A stretch of DNA of 64,000 nt from M30B80 sp965656935 (lineage in GTDB: Bacteria > Pseudomonadota > Alphaproteobacteria > Rhodobacterales > Rhodobacteraceae): assembly GCA_965656935.1 (NCBI GenBank), contig CBFHMG010000007.1:1-64000 (forward strand), in the 5' to 3' direction. The notes beneath the pieces were generated by a model. The model did not search any database, was not told the origin of the DNA, and saw nothing but the letters and a program-made list of their open reading frames with translations. The translations under genes were made by a program, and so were the position numbers. Positions 8,883 through 17,831 of this stretch are shown here, piece after piece. The stretch's first letter is position 1; every line of letters starts with the position of its first letter.

Positions 8883-9806
8883 ATGACCCTTACAAAACGC
8901 CAGTTTCTGGCGACTGCAGCGGCAACCATGGCCGCAACCGCCCTGCCCGCGCGGGTCTGGAGCCAGACAAGCCTGACCATGGGCGGGATGGAGATCACCA
9001 CGCTCAGCGATGGAAATCTCACCCTGCCCGCCGATTTCATCTTTGGCCCGATGGATCAGGACGCGCTCGCCCCCCTCCTGAGCGAGTTCGGGATCGACCG
9101 AACAGCCCCCCTCACCCCGCCTTGCAACATCACACTGCTGCGCCATGAGGATCGGCTGGTTTTATTCGATACGGGCTCGGGCTTTTCCTTCCAGAACACG
9201 GCTGGCCAATTGATCGACACGCTGGATGCGGCAGGGATCGCGGCGGATGACATCACCCATGTCGTCTTCACCCATGGCCATCCCGACCATCTCTGGGGCG
9301 TGCTGGATGATTTCGACGAAGCCACCTTCTTCAATGCCGAACATATGATGGGCGAGACCGAATTTGCCTATTGGACGGACCCTGCCACCCCAAGCTCCAT
9401 CGGTGAGGCGCGCGCAGCCTTCGCCGCAGGGGCCGAGCGGCGGTTGAGCATGCTAGGCGATCAGATCACCCGCATCCAAAGCGGCACCGAAATCCTGCCA
9501 GGCGTGACCTCGATGCTGACACCGGGCCATACGCCGGGCCATATGTCCTTCCTTCTCTCGGATGGCACAGAGACGGCCTTTATCCTTGGCGATGTCGCCA
9601 CGAATGATCATATCAGCTTTGCACGCCCCGCTTGGGCCTCGGGCTCGGATCAGGATGGCGCGCTTGGCGCGCAGACCCGTGCGGCGGTTCTTGATCAAGT
9701 GGCCAGTGACGAGATGAAACTGATCGGCTTCCACCTGCCCGAGGGCGGGATCGGCCATGTCACGCGCGAGGGCGAGGGTTATAGCTTCACGCCCATCACA
9801 GGCTGA
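8883..9806 (+). CDS. Tat-exported metallo-beta-lactamase-fold hydrolase
   Basis: A 307-residue protein beginning with a twin-arginine-like signal (TKRQFLATAAATMAATALPARVWSQ region, one K-R pair; cleavage probably after about residue 28). The mature part has the metallo-beta-lactamase zinc signature THGHPDHLWG (about residues 123-132), followed by a LTPGHTPGHMSF histidine and an ILGDVATND aspartate. These features match the family that includes quorum-quenching lactonases and other periplasmic hydrolases, but the substrate cannot be read from the sequence. The single K-R rather than R-R makes Tat export likely but not certain. Short inverted repeats just downstream (9801-9814, 9827-9850) may end the transcript. 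Confidence 0.88.
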   Translation: MTLTKRQFLATAAATMAATALPARVWSQTSLTMGGMEITTLSDGNLTLPADFIFGPMDQDALAPLLSEFGIDRTAPLTPPCNITLLRHEDRLVLFDTGSGFSFQNTAGQLIDTLDAAGIAADDITHVVFTHGHPDHLWGVLDDFDEATFFNAEHMMGETEFAYWTDPATPSSIGEARAAFAAGAERRLSMLGDQITRIQSGTEILPGVTSMLTPGHTPGHMSFLLSDGTETAFILGDVATNDHISFARPAWASGSDQDGALGAQTRAAVLDQVASDEMKLIGFHLPEGGIGHVTREGEGYSFTPITG

Positions 9807-9960
9807 CCTCAGCCTGCGTAAATATCGGGCAGTCCGCCGTCGGGCTGCCCAAAAAACAGCCCCTCCAATCGCCATGCCGCCTGAGGCCCCGCCCCTCCAT
9901 GGCAAGTCTGCCAGCCGCGCGTTTAATCTGGCTCAAACAGACTTACGCGGAGGACACCCC

Positions 9961-10164
9961 ATGAACCGTTATTTTGCACTGATGCTGGCCCTCACGGCCT
10001 CACCTGCAATGGGGCATCCGGGCCATGGGGCGGCCATAGCGGGCCATTGGGTCAGTGACCCGTCGCATCTTGCCGCTCTGGCGGGTCTGGGCATTGCAGC
10101 GCTGCTGGTTTTGCGCGCGGTGTGGGCGCATCGAAAATCCGTCAAATTACGCAGCAAAGACTAG
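9961..10164 (+). CDS. Small exported or membrane protein with N-terminal HPGHG motif (DUF6732-like)
   Basis: A 67-residue product starting MNRYFALMLALTASPAMGHP at an ATG just after a GGAGG ribosome site. A signal peptide (about residues 1-18) is followed by HPGHGAAIAGHW, a second hydrophobic helix (about 38-54) and a basic tail. From memory this resembles a short family of Rhodobacterales proteins (DUF6732) with the same His-Pro-Gly-His start after the signal; I could not check this. The histidines suggest metal binding, which is inference. An intrinsic terminator follows. Confidence 0.7.
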   Translation: MNRYFALMLALTASPAMGHPGHGAAIAGHWVSDPSHLAALAGLGIAALLVLRAVWAHRKSVKLRSKD

Positions 10165-10195
10165 CCCCACCCTGCACCCCATTGCAGCACAATGA

Positions 10196-10218
10196 AAAAG
10201 CGCCCCTTGGGCGCTTTT
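10196..10218 (+). terminator. Intrinsic terminator after the HPGHG protein gene
   Basis: Stem GCGCCC (10200-10205) pairs with GGGCGC (10209-10214) across a 3-nt loop and is flanked by AAAA and TTTT, extending the stem to 10 bp. It lies 32 nt after the stop codon on the plus strand. Confidence 0.85.
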
Positions 10219-10330
10219 ATTCTGATCACGTCATCCAACACAGGCAGCTTTCCGCCCGCCCGTCACGCGATGAATTGAAAATTCAAACCGATCCCCAAAC
10301 ATAAATAATATGGTTTAAGGAGGTTTGATC

Positions 10331-10507
10331 ATGAAACACTCTGCTATGACAACGCTCGGCGCTTTGCTCAGCGGTTTCCTTGAGGGCCTTGGATGGGTGC
10401 TCGGCGCGGTCATCGTGCTTGGCGCGATTTTCTATTTCGTCCCAGATGCAGGCGAGGCCGTCCGCAACTTTATTGACGTCCTGCTTGGGCTGGCATCTAA
10501 CGCCTAG
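10331..10507 (+). CDS. Small membrane protein (58 residues), unknown function
   Basis: The ATG at 10331 has an ideal AAGGAGG ribosome site (10317-10323) seven bases upstream, so the earlier in-frame TTG at 10325 is not used. The product starts MKHSAMTTLGALLSGFLEGL and carries one long hydrophobic stretch (about residues 9-38) ending in a short amphipathic segment. It stands alone between two terminators, so it is probably its own transcription unit. No family was recognised. Confidence 0.7.
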   Translation: MKHSAMTTLGALLSGFLEGLGWVLGAVIVLGAIFYFVPDAGEAVRNFIDVLLGLASNA

Positions 10508-10526
10508 GCCGCTCCGCAAAGAAAAA

Positions 10527-10547
10527 GGGGGTGCGAAAAGCACCCCC
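10527..10547 (-). terminator. Intrinsic terminator for nrdJ
   Basis: An 8-bp stem (GGGGGTGC with GCACCCCC) and a 5-nt loop are followed on the minus strand by TTTTTC, the arrangement of a minus-strand terminator. It lies about 140 nt past the nrdJ stop. In the plus direction no T run follows. Confidence 0.75.
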
Positions 10548-10684
10548 AAGTCTCGCTTATCAGGCTCACTCTTTATTACCGCCCGTAGTTTTTGCCTGCG
10601 GCCTGATACGCGTCAGGGGCGAGCGCACCCGCCCCGTGTTTCAGGCGCACCGCTGGTAAAAGCGGCGCGCCCGATCTCTTGTGC

Positions 10685-13600
10685 TTAGCTACAGCCGCTG
10701 GTGCCACCGCAAGTGTTGCACTTCATGCAGGTGCCGTTGCGCACCAGCGTGTAGTTGCCACATTCGCCGCAGGCCTCGCCCTCATAGCCCTGCATCTTCG
10801 CTTTGGTACGTGCATCCATCTCGACGCTGCCGGTTGTTACGGCTGTGGTGCCTGTGGCCTCGGCAATGGTGCCGCCGCTTTTGATCTCGGGAACAAGGGT
10901 TTCCAAGGTCGTCACGGGGTCAGCCTGCGCTGCGGATGCCCCGCCCTGCAGCACAACCAGATCCTGCGGGACGCGCTTGCGCAGATAGCCTGTGGAGCTG
11001 ATCTGCTTGAGCACCTGAAGCGATTTGGAGGCCGCGCTCTCCGAGACAGGCGTCACATTCGACACGCCCTCTTCTACGCCACGGCCCATATCGTCAAAGC
11101 TCGCACCTTCAGGCTTCACATGCGCCAGATCAGTCCGGTCGAGATAGGAGACCGCCAATTCGCGGAAGATATAATCAAGGATCGAGGTCGCGTTCTTGAT
11201 CGAGTCATTGCCCTGAACCATGCCCGAGGGCTCGAATTTGGTGAAGGTGAAGGCATCGACGAATTCCTCAAGCGGCACGCCATATTGCAGACCAACCGAG
11301 ACGGCGATGGCGAAGTTATTCATCATCGCACGGAAGCCCGCGCCTTCTTTATGCATATCGATGAAGATCTCACCAAGCGCACCATCGGAATATTCGCCTG
11401 TCCGCAGATAGACCTTATGGCCACCCACAATCGCCTTTTGCGTATAGCCTTTGCGGCGCTGTGGCAGCTTTTCACGCTCGGCCTTGACGATTTCCTTGAC
11501 GATCACCTTCTCGATGATCTTCTCGGCCAGCACTTGCGCTTTTTCCTGCGGGTTGCCTGTCTCGAGGGTTTCGGCAGCCTCGTCATCATCCTCGACCAGA
11601 GCGGCGGCCAGAGGCTGGCTCAGCTTGGAGCCGTCACGATAGAGCGCATTGGCTTTCACACCCAAGGACCAGCTCAGCTCATAGGCTTTCTGGCAATCCT
11701 CGATAGTGGCGTCATTGGGCATGTTGATCGTCTTGGAGATCGCGCCCGAGATGAAGGACTGAGCCGCCGCCATCATATGGATATGGCTGTCGACGCTGAG
11801 ATAGCGCTTACCCTTCTTGCCGCAAGGATTGGCGCAATCAAAGACGCTGAGATGCTCGTCCTTTAGGAAGGGCGCGCCTTCCAAAGTCATCGTGCCGCAG
11901 ACATGATCATTGGCCGCTTCGATATCTTTCTTGGAGAAGCCGAGGTGACGCAGCAGATCAAAGGTCGGGTCATTCAGCTTTTCGGCAGGGATGCCCAAGG
12001 TCTTGGTGCAGAATTCCTCGCCCAAGGTCCATTGGTTGAACACAAAGCGGATATCAAAGGCCGAAGGCAGAGCCACTTCGATCTTTTCCAGCTCCGCTTT
12101 GCCAAAGCCATGGCCGATCAGCGATGTGTGGTTCAGGCCCGGCGCATTGCCGATGGTGCCGTGACCCACCGCATAGGCGATGATTTCTTCGATCTGGCTG
12201 GAGGAATACCCCAGCTTGGTCAGCGAGGCTGGCACAGATTGGTTGATGATCTTGAAATAGCCACCGCCTGCGAGCTTTTTGAACTTCACCAAGGCGAAGT
12301 CAGGCTCGATGCCTGTGGTGTCACAATCCATCACGAGACCGATCGTGCCTGTGGGCGCGATCACGGTGGTCTGTGCGTTGCGGAAGCCGTGCTTTTCACC
12401 AAGCGTCAGCGCCTCGTCCCATGCATTGCGCGCAAGGGCGACCAGACGGTCATCGGGGCAATTGGCGCGGTCCAGCGGCACGGGCGTGACATTGACCTCT
12501 TCATAGCCATCCGCCTTGCCATAGGCGGCATTGCGGTGGTTGCGGATGACGCGCAGCATATGGTTCGCGTTGCGCTCATAGCCAGAGAAAGAGCCAAGCT
12601 CAGAGGCGACCTCGGCGGAAGTGGCGTAGGATACACCCGTCATCAGCGCGGTCAGCGCGCCGCAAAGCGCACGGCCCTCGGGGCTGTCATAGCCAAAGCC
12701 CATATTCATCAGCAGGCCACCGATATTGGCATAACCAAGACCAAGCGTGCGGAAGTCATAGGACAGTTGTGCAATCTCCTTGGAGGGGAATTGCGCCATC
12801 ATCACCGAAATTTCCAGCGTCAGCGTCCAAAGACGTGTCGCGTGGATATAGGCCTCGGCGTCGAACTGGCCGTCTTTGTAGAACTTCAGCAAGTTCATCG
12901 AGGCAAGGTTACAGGCCGTATCATCAAGGAACATATATTCCGAGCACGGGTTCGAGCCGCGGATCGGACCATCTTCAGGGCATGTGTGCCATGCATTGAC
13001 GGTGTCATGATACTGGATGCCGGGATCGGCACAGGCCCAAGCGGCATGGCCCACCTTTTCCCACAGATCGCGGGCTTTGATGGTCTTTGTCGCCTCGCCA
13101 TTTACACGGCTGAGCAGCGCCCAATCCTCGTCATTCTCGATGGCCTTGAGGAAGGCATCGGTCACGCGGATCGAGTTGTTGGAGTTCTGGCCCGAGACCG
13201 AGCTATAGGCTTCGCTATCCCAATCGGTGTCATAGGTCGGGAATTCAATCGAGGTGTAGCCCTGCTTTGCGTAATCCAGCACCCGCTTGACGTAAGTCTC
13301 GGGGATTGCAACCTTTTTGGCCGCGCGGATTGCGTCTTTAAGCTGTGTGTTTTTGGCGGGATCAACGGCATCCTCGGCCGAGCCATCCCAGCCCTTCACA
13401 GCCGAGAACAACCCGTTGAGCATCTTCTCATGCATCTTCGAGCCAGCCACCAAGGAGGCCACTTTCTGCTCTTCCTTCACCTTCCAATCGATGAAGGCTT
13501 CAATATCGGGGTGGTCGGCATCGACGATCACCATCTTGGCCGCGCGGCGCGTTGTGCCGCCCGATTTGATCGCGCCCGCAGCGCGGTCACCGATCTTCAG

Positions 13601-14371
13601 GAAGCCCATCAGGCCCGATGATTTACCACCGCCCGACAGCTTCTCGCCCTCGCCCCGCAGATGCGAGAAATTGGTGCCCGTGCCCGAGCCATATTTGAAC
13701 AGACGCGCTTCACGTACCCACAGGTCCATGATGCCGCCTTCATTCACCAGATCATCCTTCACACCTTGGATGAAGCAGGCATGCGGCTGTGGATGCTCGT
13801 AGCTCGAGGTGGATTTGGTCAGTTTGCCGGTTTTGTAATCGACATAATGGTGGCCTTGGGCCGGACCATCGATGCCATATGCCCAATGCAGGCCGGTGTT
13901 GAACCATTGCGGGCTGTTGGGCGCTGCCATCTGGCGCGCCAGCATCAGCTGCATTTCATCGAAATAGGCCTGTGCATCGGCCTCAGTGGTGAAATAGCCG
14001 CCTTTCCAGCCCCAATAGGCCCATGCCCCTGCAAGGCGCCGGAAGACCTGCTTGGCGCTTGTTTCGCCACCATAGCGCTGGTCCTCCGGCATAGCCTCCA
14101 GCGCCTTTTCGTCGGCCACGTGGCGCCAAAGGAATTCGGGAACACCCTTTTCCTTGACCGGCTTCATTGCGGCAGGAACACCGGCTTTGCGGAAGTATTT
14201 CTGAGCAATCACATCGGAGGCAACCTGGCTCCACCCTTGAGGGACTTCGACCTCATCGAGTTTAAACACGGTTGTGCCATCTGGATTCCGAATCTCGGAC
14301 GATGTGATGTTGAATTCCAGATCGGCATAAGCATCTTCGCCGGCCCGCGTAAAACTACGTTCAATTTTCAT
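10685..14371 (-). CDS. nrdJ: Adenosylcobalamin-dependent (class II) ribonucleotide reductase
   Basis: Reduces ribonucleotides to deoxyribonucleotides using a B12-derived radical, with or without oxygen. The 1,228-residue length is that of the large alphaproteobacterial NrdJ. Visible are an early cysteine segment PQPHACFIQGV, the finger-loop sequence GSNPCSEYMFLDDTACNLAS (about residues 470-490) with the catalytic Asn-Cys-Glu, the VIAPTGTIGLVMDCDTTGIE element, and a C-terminal cysteine tail (CGECG, CMKCNTCGG) that re-reduces the active site. The gene is intact with no intein. NrdR-box-like sites lie upstream. A supply of cobalamin is implied. Confidence 0.97.
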   Translation of the reverse strand: MKIERSFTRAGEDAYADLEFNITSSEIRNPDGTTVFKLDEVEVPQGWSQVASDVIAQKYFRKAGVPAAMKPVKEKGVPEFLWRHVADEKALEAMPEDQRYGGETSAKQVFRRLAGAWAYWGWKGGYFTTEADAQAYFDEMQLMLARQMAAPNSPQWFNTGLHWAYGIDGPAQGHHYVDYKTGKLTKSTSSYEHPQPHACFIQGVKDDLVNEGGIMDLWVREARLFKYGSGTGTNFSHLRGEGEKLSGGGKSSGLMGFLKIGDRAAGAIKSGGTTRRAAKMVIVDADHPDIEAFIDWKVKEEQKVASLVAGSKMHEKMLNGLFSAVKGWDGSAEDAVDPAKNTQLKDAIRAAKKVAIPETYVKRVLDYAKQGYTSIEFPTYDTDWDSEAYSSVSGQNSNNSIRVTDAFLKAIENDEDWALLSRVNGEATKTIKARDLWEKVGHAAWACADPGIQYHDTVNAWHTCPEDGPIRGSNPCSEYMFLDDTACNLASMNLLKFYKDGQFDAEAYIHATRLWTLTLEISVMMAQFPSKEIAQLSYDFRTLGLGYANIGGLLMNMGFGYDSPEGRALCGALTALMTGVSYATSAEVASELGSFSGYERNANHMLRVIRNHRNAAYGKADGYEEVNVTPVPLDRANCPDDRLVALARNAWDEALTLGEKHGFRNAQTTVIAPTGTIGLVMDCDTTGIEPDFALVKFKKLAGGGYFKIINQSVPASLTKLGYSSSQIEEIIAYAVGHGTIGNAPGLNHTSLIGHGFGKAELEKIEVALPSAFDIRFVFNQWTLGEEFCTKTLGIPAEKLNDPTFDLLRHLGFSKKDIEAANDHVCGTMTLEGAPFLKDEHLSVFDCANPCGKKGKRYLSVDSHIHMMAAAQSFISGAISKTINMPNDATIEDCQKAYELSWSLGVKANALYRDGSKLSQPLAAALVEDDDEAAETLETGNPQEKAQVLAEKIIEKVIVKEIVKAEREKLPQRRKGYTQKAIVGGHKVYLRTGEYSDGALGEIFIDMHKEGAGFRAMMNNFAIAVSVGLQYGVPLEEFVDAFTFTKFEPSGMVQGNDSIKNATSILDYIFRELAVSYLDRTDLAHVKPEGASFDDMGRGVEEGVSNVTPVSESAASKSLQVLKQISSTGYLRKRVPQDLVVLQGGASAAQADPVTTLETLVPEIKSGGTIAEATGTTAVTTGSVEMDARTKAKMQGYEGEACGECGNYTLVRNGTCMKCNTCGGTSGCS

Positions 14372-14544
14372 GACTGCCTCATTTACTAAGCCAAATTACT
14401 GTTCCTGCGGCTTGCCAGCGTCTAACGCGCTCTGACCGTCTTTGTTTTGGCAACACCCCATCCCCCACGCCCTTTCGGGCATGATGCAGCTTTTTTCGAC
14501 AAAGCTGGCTCAATTGGGAGATAGTATGCCCCTGCGCCTCGGCG

Positions 14545-14560
14545 CCACTATATGTAGTGG
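14545..14560. promoter_or_regulatory. NrdR box upstream of nrdJ
   Basis: CCACTATATGTAGTGG is a near-perfect 16-bp palindrome that fits the NrdR consensus (ACACWATATATWGTGT) at most positions. It lies about 175 nt upstream of the nrdJ start. NrdR is the ATP/dATP-sensing repressor of ribonucleotide reductase genes, so binding here would repress nrdJ when dNTPs are ample. The regulator gene is not in this window. Confidence 0.65.
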
Positions 14561-14576
14561 TTCTCTGCGTCGGCCC

Positions 14577-14592
14577 ACACAAACTGGCGTAG
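14577..14592. promoter_or_regulatory. Possible second, degenerate NrdR box
   Basis: ACACAAACTGGCGTAG keeps the ACAC-A left arm but has a poor right arm. Its centre is 32 bp from the centre of the strong box, the three-helical-turn spacing typical of paired NrdR sites. The spacing is the main support. Confidence 0.4.
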
Positions 14593-14960
14593 ATCACCAC
14601 AAGAGGTCAATTCTTTTTTTGACAATTCAGAGCAGTTTTAGAGGTTGAAATCGACAAAGACTGCCTTAGCGGCAAGTGCCATCCGATTCATCCAGAATTC
14701 GTTAATATAACAGAGAAGCGCAAACTTCGTTGTTTCACTGGCATTTAGCCAAAGATGTGAAACCAGACATGAGCCTTGGGTGGCCAAAAGGATATCTTTT
14801 GACGCGGTCCTATCCTGTGATCGCTACATGTTGTGTTTGTGCGATAAGTTTGTGCAGCTATGGCCGAAACATTCGCTTGGGCCGCAGGGGTCCGCCTAGC
14901 GAACAGCCAATTCGTGACAATGGGATGAAGGTGGGGTGATTAAATCATGAAGATTTAAAG

Positions 14961-15037
14961 TGGTCGGGGCGATAGGATTCGAACCTACGACCTACGGTAC
15001 CCAAAACCGCCGCGCTACCAGGCTGCGCCACGCCCCG
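14961..15037 (-). tRNA. tRNA-Pro (anticodon TGG)
   Basis: The minus strand folds as a full cloverleaf of 77 nt with encoded CCA. The acceptor stem pairs CGGGGCG with CGCCCCG, the D arm contains AGCCTGGTAGC, the anticodon loop TTTGGGT gives TGG, and the T arm carries GTAGG-TTCGAAT-CCTAT. A TGG anticodon reads proline codons. Confidence 0.95.
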
Positions 15038-15080
15038 ACGGCTCTCCTCTAACGCCAAGTTGCGCCGATGAAAACCCCTG

Positions 15081-15563
15081 CTATTCGACTTCGCAGCTCC
15101 AAGCTGCAAGTTCTTGAGGTAGCAGGGGATTTCGCAGCAAATCCCCTTCCGAAATTCCGATATCCCGCGCCAAACCGCCATTGATTTCCAGCACGGCCAA
15201 GGTCTCCGACGTTCCGGGAATCGGTGTTCGGTCCAGTGGAATCGCATTTTCATGGATGCGCACGATGACGCCCGTTTCATCGATAAAAAGCATATCGAGG
15301 GGAATCAGCGTGTTCTCCATCCAGAAGCTGACCATCTGCGGCCGTTCATAGATAAAGAGCATTCCCGCGCTGCGCGCCATGCTGGGTCGGTTCATCAAAC
15401 CAATGGCGCGTTCCTGAGGATCATCCGCAATTTCAACCGAGAAACGCGCTGTCCCGAAATCACCGCGAATTTCAACGCGGTCCTCTCGGCAGGCGGCAGA
15501 TGCGCCCCCCGCAAGGATCACCAAAACCGAAGCCAGACAGGTGATCCTTGAATATAGCGACAT
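15081..15563 (-). CDS. Exported DUF192 family protein
   Basis: A 160-residue protein with a signal peptide (MSLYSRITCLASVLVILAGG, cleavage near ASA-A) and a DUF192 core. Visible are a short beta start (VEIADDPQERAIGLMNRPSM) and FWMENTLIPLDMLFID, the conserved segment of this family. The biochemical role of DUF192 is not established. The start was chosen at 15561-15563 because a GAGAGGAAT ribosome site precedes it and the upstream stop of the cold shock gene is only 2 nt away, so the two genes are surely co-transcribed. Confidence 0.88.
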   Translation of the reverse strand: MSLYSRITCLASVLVILAGGASAACREDRVEIRGDFGTARFSVEIADDPQERAIGLMNRPSMARSAGMLFIYERPQMVSFWMENTLIPLDMLFIDETGVIVRIHENAIPLDRTPIPGTSETLAVLEINGGLARDIGISEGDLLRNPLLPQELAAWSCEVE

Positions 15564-15565
15564 GT

Positions 15566-16084
15566 TTATTCCTCTCGGACGTGGTCCCAACTGCGAATTT
15601 CTGCAGCCATCTTACCACGCGGACCATCAGCGACACGAATCGAAACGGCCTCACCCGGCATTAGATCGGCAAAACCAAAGCTGCGCAGAACCTCGGCATG
15701 CAGAAATATATCTTCGGTCTTGCCGAAGACATTTGCAAACCCAAAGCCTTTGCCCTTGTCGAACCATTTGATCCGAGCGGCCTCGAAGGGCGCGTCGGTC
15801 TCGGGGATGTCTACTGTGACACCTGAAAGTGCTTCTTCCGGAGACGGTGGGGCGATCGAGAGCACTTCTTGTGCCTGAACCCCGCGTTCTGTGTGCTGAA
15901 CGGTGACCGAGACAAGGGCGTTATCCGCCACCGATCCCTGACCGAAATTCCTCAATACATTTGCGTGCAACAAGATGTCCGGACCACCATCATCGGAGAC
16001 GATGAAGCCAAACCCTTTGGATGCGTCAAACCATTTAACTTTGCCACGAACGGCCTCCTCCACGCGGATACTATCTTCCGACAT
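15566..16084 (-). CDS. Two-domain cold shock protein
   Basis: 172 residues with two cold shock domains in tandem. The first (about 10-75) has GKVKWFDASKGFGFI and DILLHANVLRNFG; the second (about 105-170) has RIKWFDKGKGFGFANVFG and DIFLHAEVLRSFG. Both RNP-1-like (KGFGF) and RNP-2-like (DIFLH/DILLH) motifs are intact. Such proteins bind single-stranded nucleic acid and act as RNA chaperones. The start at 16082-16084 (MSEDSIRVEEAVRG) was preferred to a longer in-frame alternative because the added residues are not domain-like. About 180 nt lie between it and pdxH, room for its own promoter and a cold-responsive leader. Confidence 0.93.
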   Translation of the reverse strand: MSEDSIRVEEAVRGKVKWFDASKGFGFIVSDDGGPDILLHANVLRNFGQGSVADNALVSVTVQHTERGVQAQEVLSIAPPSPEEALSGVTVDIPETDAPFEAARIKWFDKGKGFGFANVFGKTEDIFLHAEVLRSFGFADLMPGEAVSIRVADGPRGKMAAEIRSWDHVREE

Positions 16085-16262
16085 AGTGGATTTTCCTGTC
16101 CTAGGGCTTTCGCCCTTTATTTGTTCCCTAACATCCCCATTTGGCGCGGCCCCAAGGTCATCGCAAGTAGAAATTTCTGCCCGTGGTAACATTTAATACT
16201 CCACTCGTTCCATTTTCGAACAAACGGTTTCATGCAGCACGGTTTTAGGTAGGTTTGACTTA

Positions 16263-16868
16263 TTAAGGGTTAAGTCTCTCGACATCCCAAGTTGACGCAG
16301 TGTCAAGTTTTGTCCATTTGAAGCGGTCATGCAGGCGAAATGCGCCATCTGCCCAAAATTCAATCTCGACTGGACGGATGCGGAACCCGCCCCAATTTGG
16401 CGGGCGAGTCGGATTCGAGCCTTGTTTGGCCGTCACCTTCGCCACCTCCGCGACCAAGGCCGCACGGCTGGACAAAGGCCGCGATTGCGCCGAGGCCCAA
16501 GCCCCGAGGCGGCTCTTGAGAGAGCGGGAATTGAAATAATCATCGGCGGCTTGGCCATCCTCGCGCTCGACAATGCCGCGCACCCGAATTTGGCGGCGCA
16601 GTGATTTCCAATGCAGCACGAAAGCCGCCTTGCCCGAGGCCTCGATCTCCTGACCCTTCTTGCTGTCGTAATTGGTGTAGAAAATGAACGCGTCCTCTTC
16701 GATATCCTTGAGCAAGACCATACGCACATTGGGCAGCCCGTCTGGATCAACGGTGCCCAAGGCAATCGCATTGGGATCATTCGGCTCGGATGTCTCCGCC
16801 TCGCTCAACCACGCCTTGGCAATTTCAAAGGGGTTATCTCCGGCAAATATGCCTGTGCGGTCGCTCAT
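16263..16868 (-). CDS. pdxH: Pyridoxamine 5'-phosphate oxidase
   Basis: FMN enzyme that oxidises PNP or PMP to pyridoxal 5'-phosphate. Family segments seen are NAIALGTVDPDGLPNVRMVLLKDI, FIFYTNYDSKKGQEI, the FMN-binding RQIRVRGIVER, and the C-terminal RPPNWGGFRIRPVEIEFWADG with RLHDR. The start at 16866-16868 follows a GGAGG ribosome site and gives 201 residues, as expected. It is transcribed divergently from fabI. Confidence 0.96.
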   Translation of the reverse strand: MSDRTGIFAGDNPFEIAKAWLSEAETSEPNDPNAIALGTVDPDGLPNVRMVLLKDIEEDAFIFYTNYDSKKGQEIEASGKAAFVLHWKSLRRQIRVRGIVEREDGQAADDYFNSRSLKSRLGAWASAQSRPLSSRAALVAEVAKVTAKQGSNPTRPPNWGGFRIRPVEIEFWADGAFRLHDRFKWTKLDTASTWDVERLNP

Positions 16869-17010
16869 TCTAGCCTCCTTGGGTCCGGCAAGGGGCAAGC
16901 TAGGGCGCGGGATATGACAAGGCAAGGCGGCGAGGATGGCTTGAAGCGGTTACCTCAATCGCCTAAGACCGAAATGACGTCGTGATTGACCAAAACAAAC
17001 GAGGGTGACC

Positions 17011-17826
17011 ATGGGGCTGATGAGTGGAAAACGCGGGCTGATTATGGGGCTCGCCAATGACAAATCCATCGCTTGGGGCATTGCCAAGGCCGTTGCGGCC
17101 GAGGGCGGGGAATTGGCTTTTTCTTATCAGGGTGAACAACTTCTCAAGCGGGTCGCGCCTTTGGCCAAGGAATTGGGCAGCGATCTGGTCATTCCCTGCG
17201 ATGTGACCGATGACGCCAGTGTCGATGCGCTGTTTGCCGAGCTGGAAAAGGCTTGGGGCAAACTGGACTTCATCGTTCACGCCATTGGATTCTCGGATAA
17301 AAACGAATTGCGCGGCCGCTATGTCGATACAAGTGCTGCAAATTTCAACATGACGATGAATATCTCGGTCTATTCCTTCACCTCCGTGATGCAGCGCGCC
17401 GAAAAGCTGATGACAGATGGTGGCAGTGCCGTGACGCTCACCTATTACGGGGCCGAGCAAGTCATGCCGCATTATAATGTAATGGGCGTGGCCAAAGCCG
17501 CGCTTGAGGCCTCGGTGATGTATCTGGCCGAAGATCTCGGCAAACAGAATATCCGCGTCAATGCGATCTCGGCGGGTCCGATCAAGACGCTGGCGGCCTC
17601 GGGTATTGGTGATTTCCGCTATATCCTGAAATGGAACGAGCTGAATTCACCACTGCGCCGCAATGTAAATATTGATGATGTCGGGAAATCCGCGCTTTAT
17701 CTTCTTTCCGATCTCGCCTCGGGCGTAACGGGCGAGAATTTGCACGTGGATGCAGGCTATCATGTTGTTGGCATGAAGGCTGTGGATGCGCCCGATATTG
17801 ATGTTGTGACAGGCCGGAAGGACTAA
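17011..17826 (+). CDS. fabI: Enoyl-[acyl-carrier-protein] reductase (NADH)
   Basis: Last reductive step of each fatty acid elongation round. It is an SDR protein with the FabI glycine motif (GLANDKSIAWGIAKAV) and the wide active-site spacing Y-x6-K (YNVMGVAK, about residues 154-161), which separates FabI from ordinary SDRs. The ISAGPIKTLAASGIGDF loop and VTGENLHVDAGYHVVGM end are also typical. The ATG at 17011 has GAGG six bases upstream; a GTG two codons earlier is an alternative. Confidence 0.96.
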   Translation: MGLMSGKRGLIMGLANDKSIAWGIAKAVAAEGGELAFSYQGEQLLKRVAPLAKELGSDLVIPCDVTDDASVDALFAELEKAWGKLDFIVHAIGFSDKNELRGRYVDTSAANFNMTMNISVYSFTSVMQRAEKLMTDGGSAVTLTYYGAEQVMPHYNVMGVAKAALEASVMYLAEDLGKQNIRVNAISAGPIKTLAASGIGDFRYILKWNELNSPLRRNVNIDDVGKSALYLLSDLASGVTGENLHVDAGYHVVGMKAVDAPDIDVVTGRKD

Positions 17827-17831
17827 CGCAG

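Larger units (their letters stand above)
14372..14960. other. 589-nt intergenic region between nrdJ and tRNA-Pro
   Basis: Apart from the NrdR-like sites I see no gene. The nrdJ leader side holds two hairpins (CAGCTTT/AAAGCTG at about 14488-14508, and GCCC-TTTC-GGGC near 14470-14481). An AT-rich inverted repeat (TTAAATC/GATTTAA, 14940-14958) lies just after the tRNA on its strand and might help end that transcript. I did not recognise a cobalamin riboswitch (no clear B12-box was seen by eye). Confidence 0.6.

Noticed and set aside
11903..13621. Long plus-strand open frame (572 residues) inside nrdJ.
   Set aside because: It lies fully antisense to conserved nrdJ sequence and has shadow composition, as does 10679-11866.
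14372..14660. Cobalamin riboswitch before nrdJ.
   Set aside because: I could not find a B12-box or the expected multi-stem layout by eye; the NrdR-type palindrome explains the region better. A covariance search would settle it.
14730..14939. A 69-residue plus-strand frame in the nrdJ/tRNA-Pro gap.
   Set aside because: No ribosome site, odd composition (Cys/Trp-rich) and no resemblance to a known family; treated as a chance frame.
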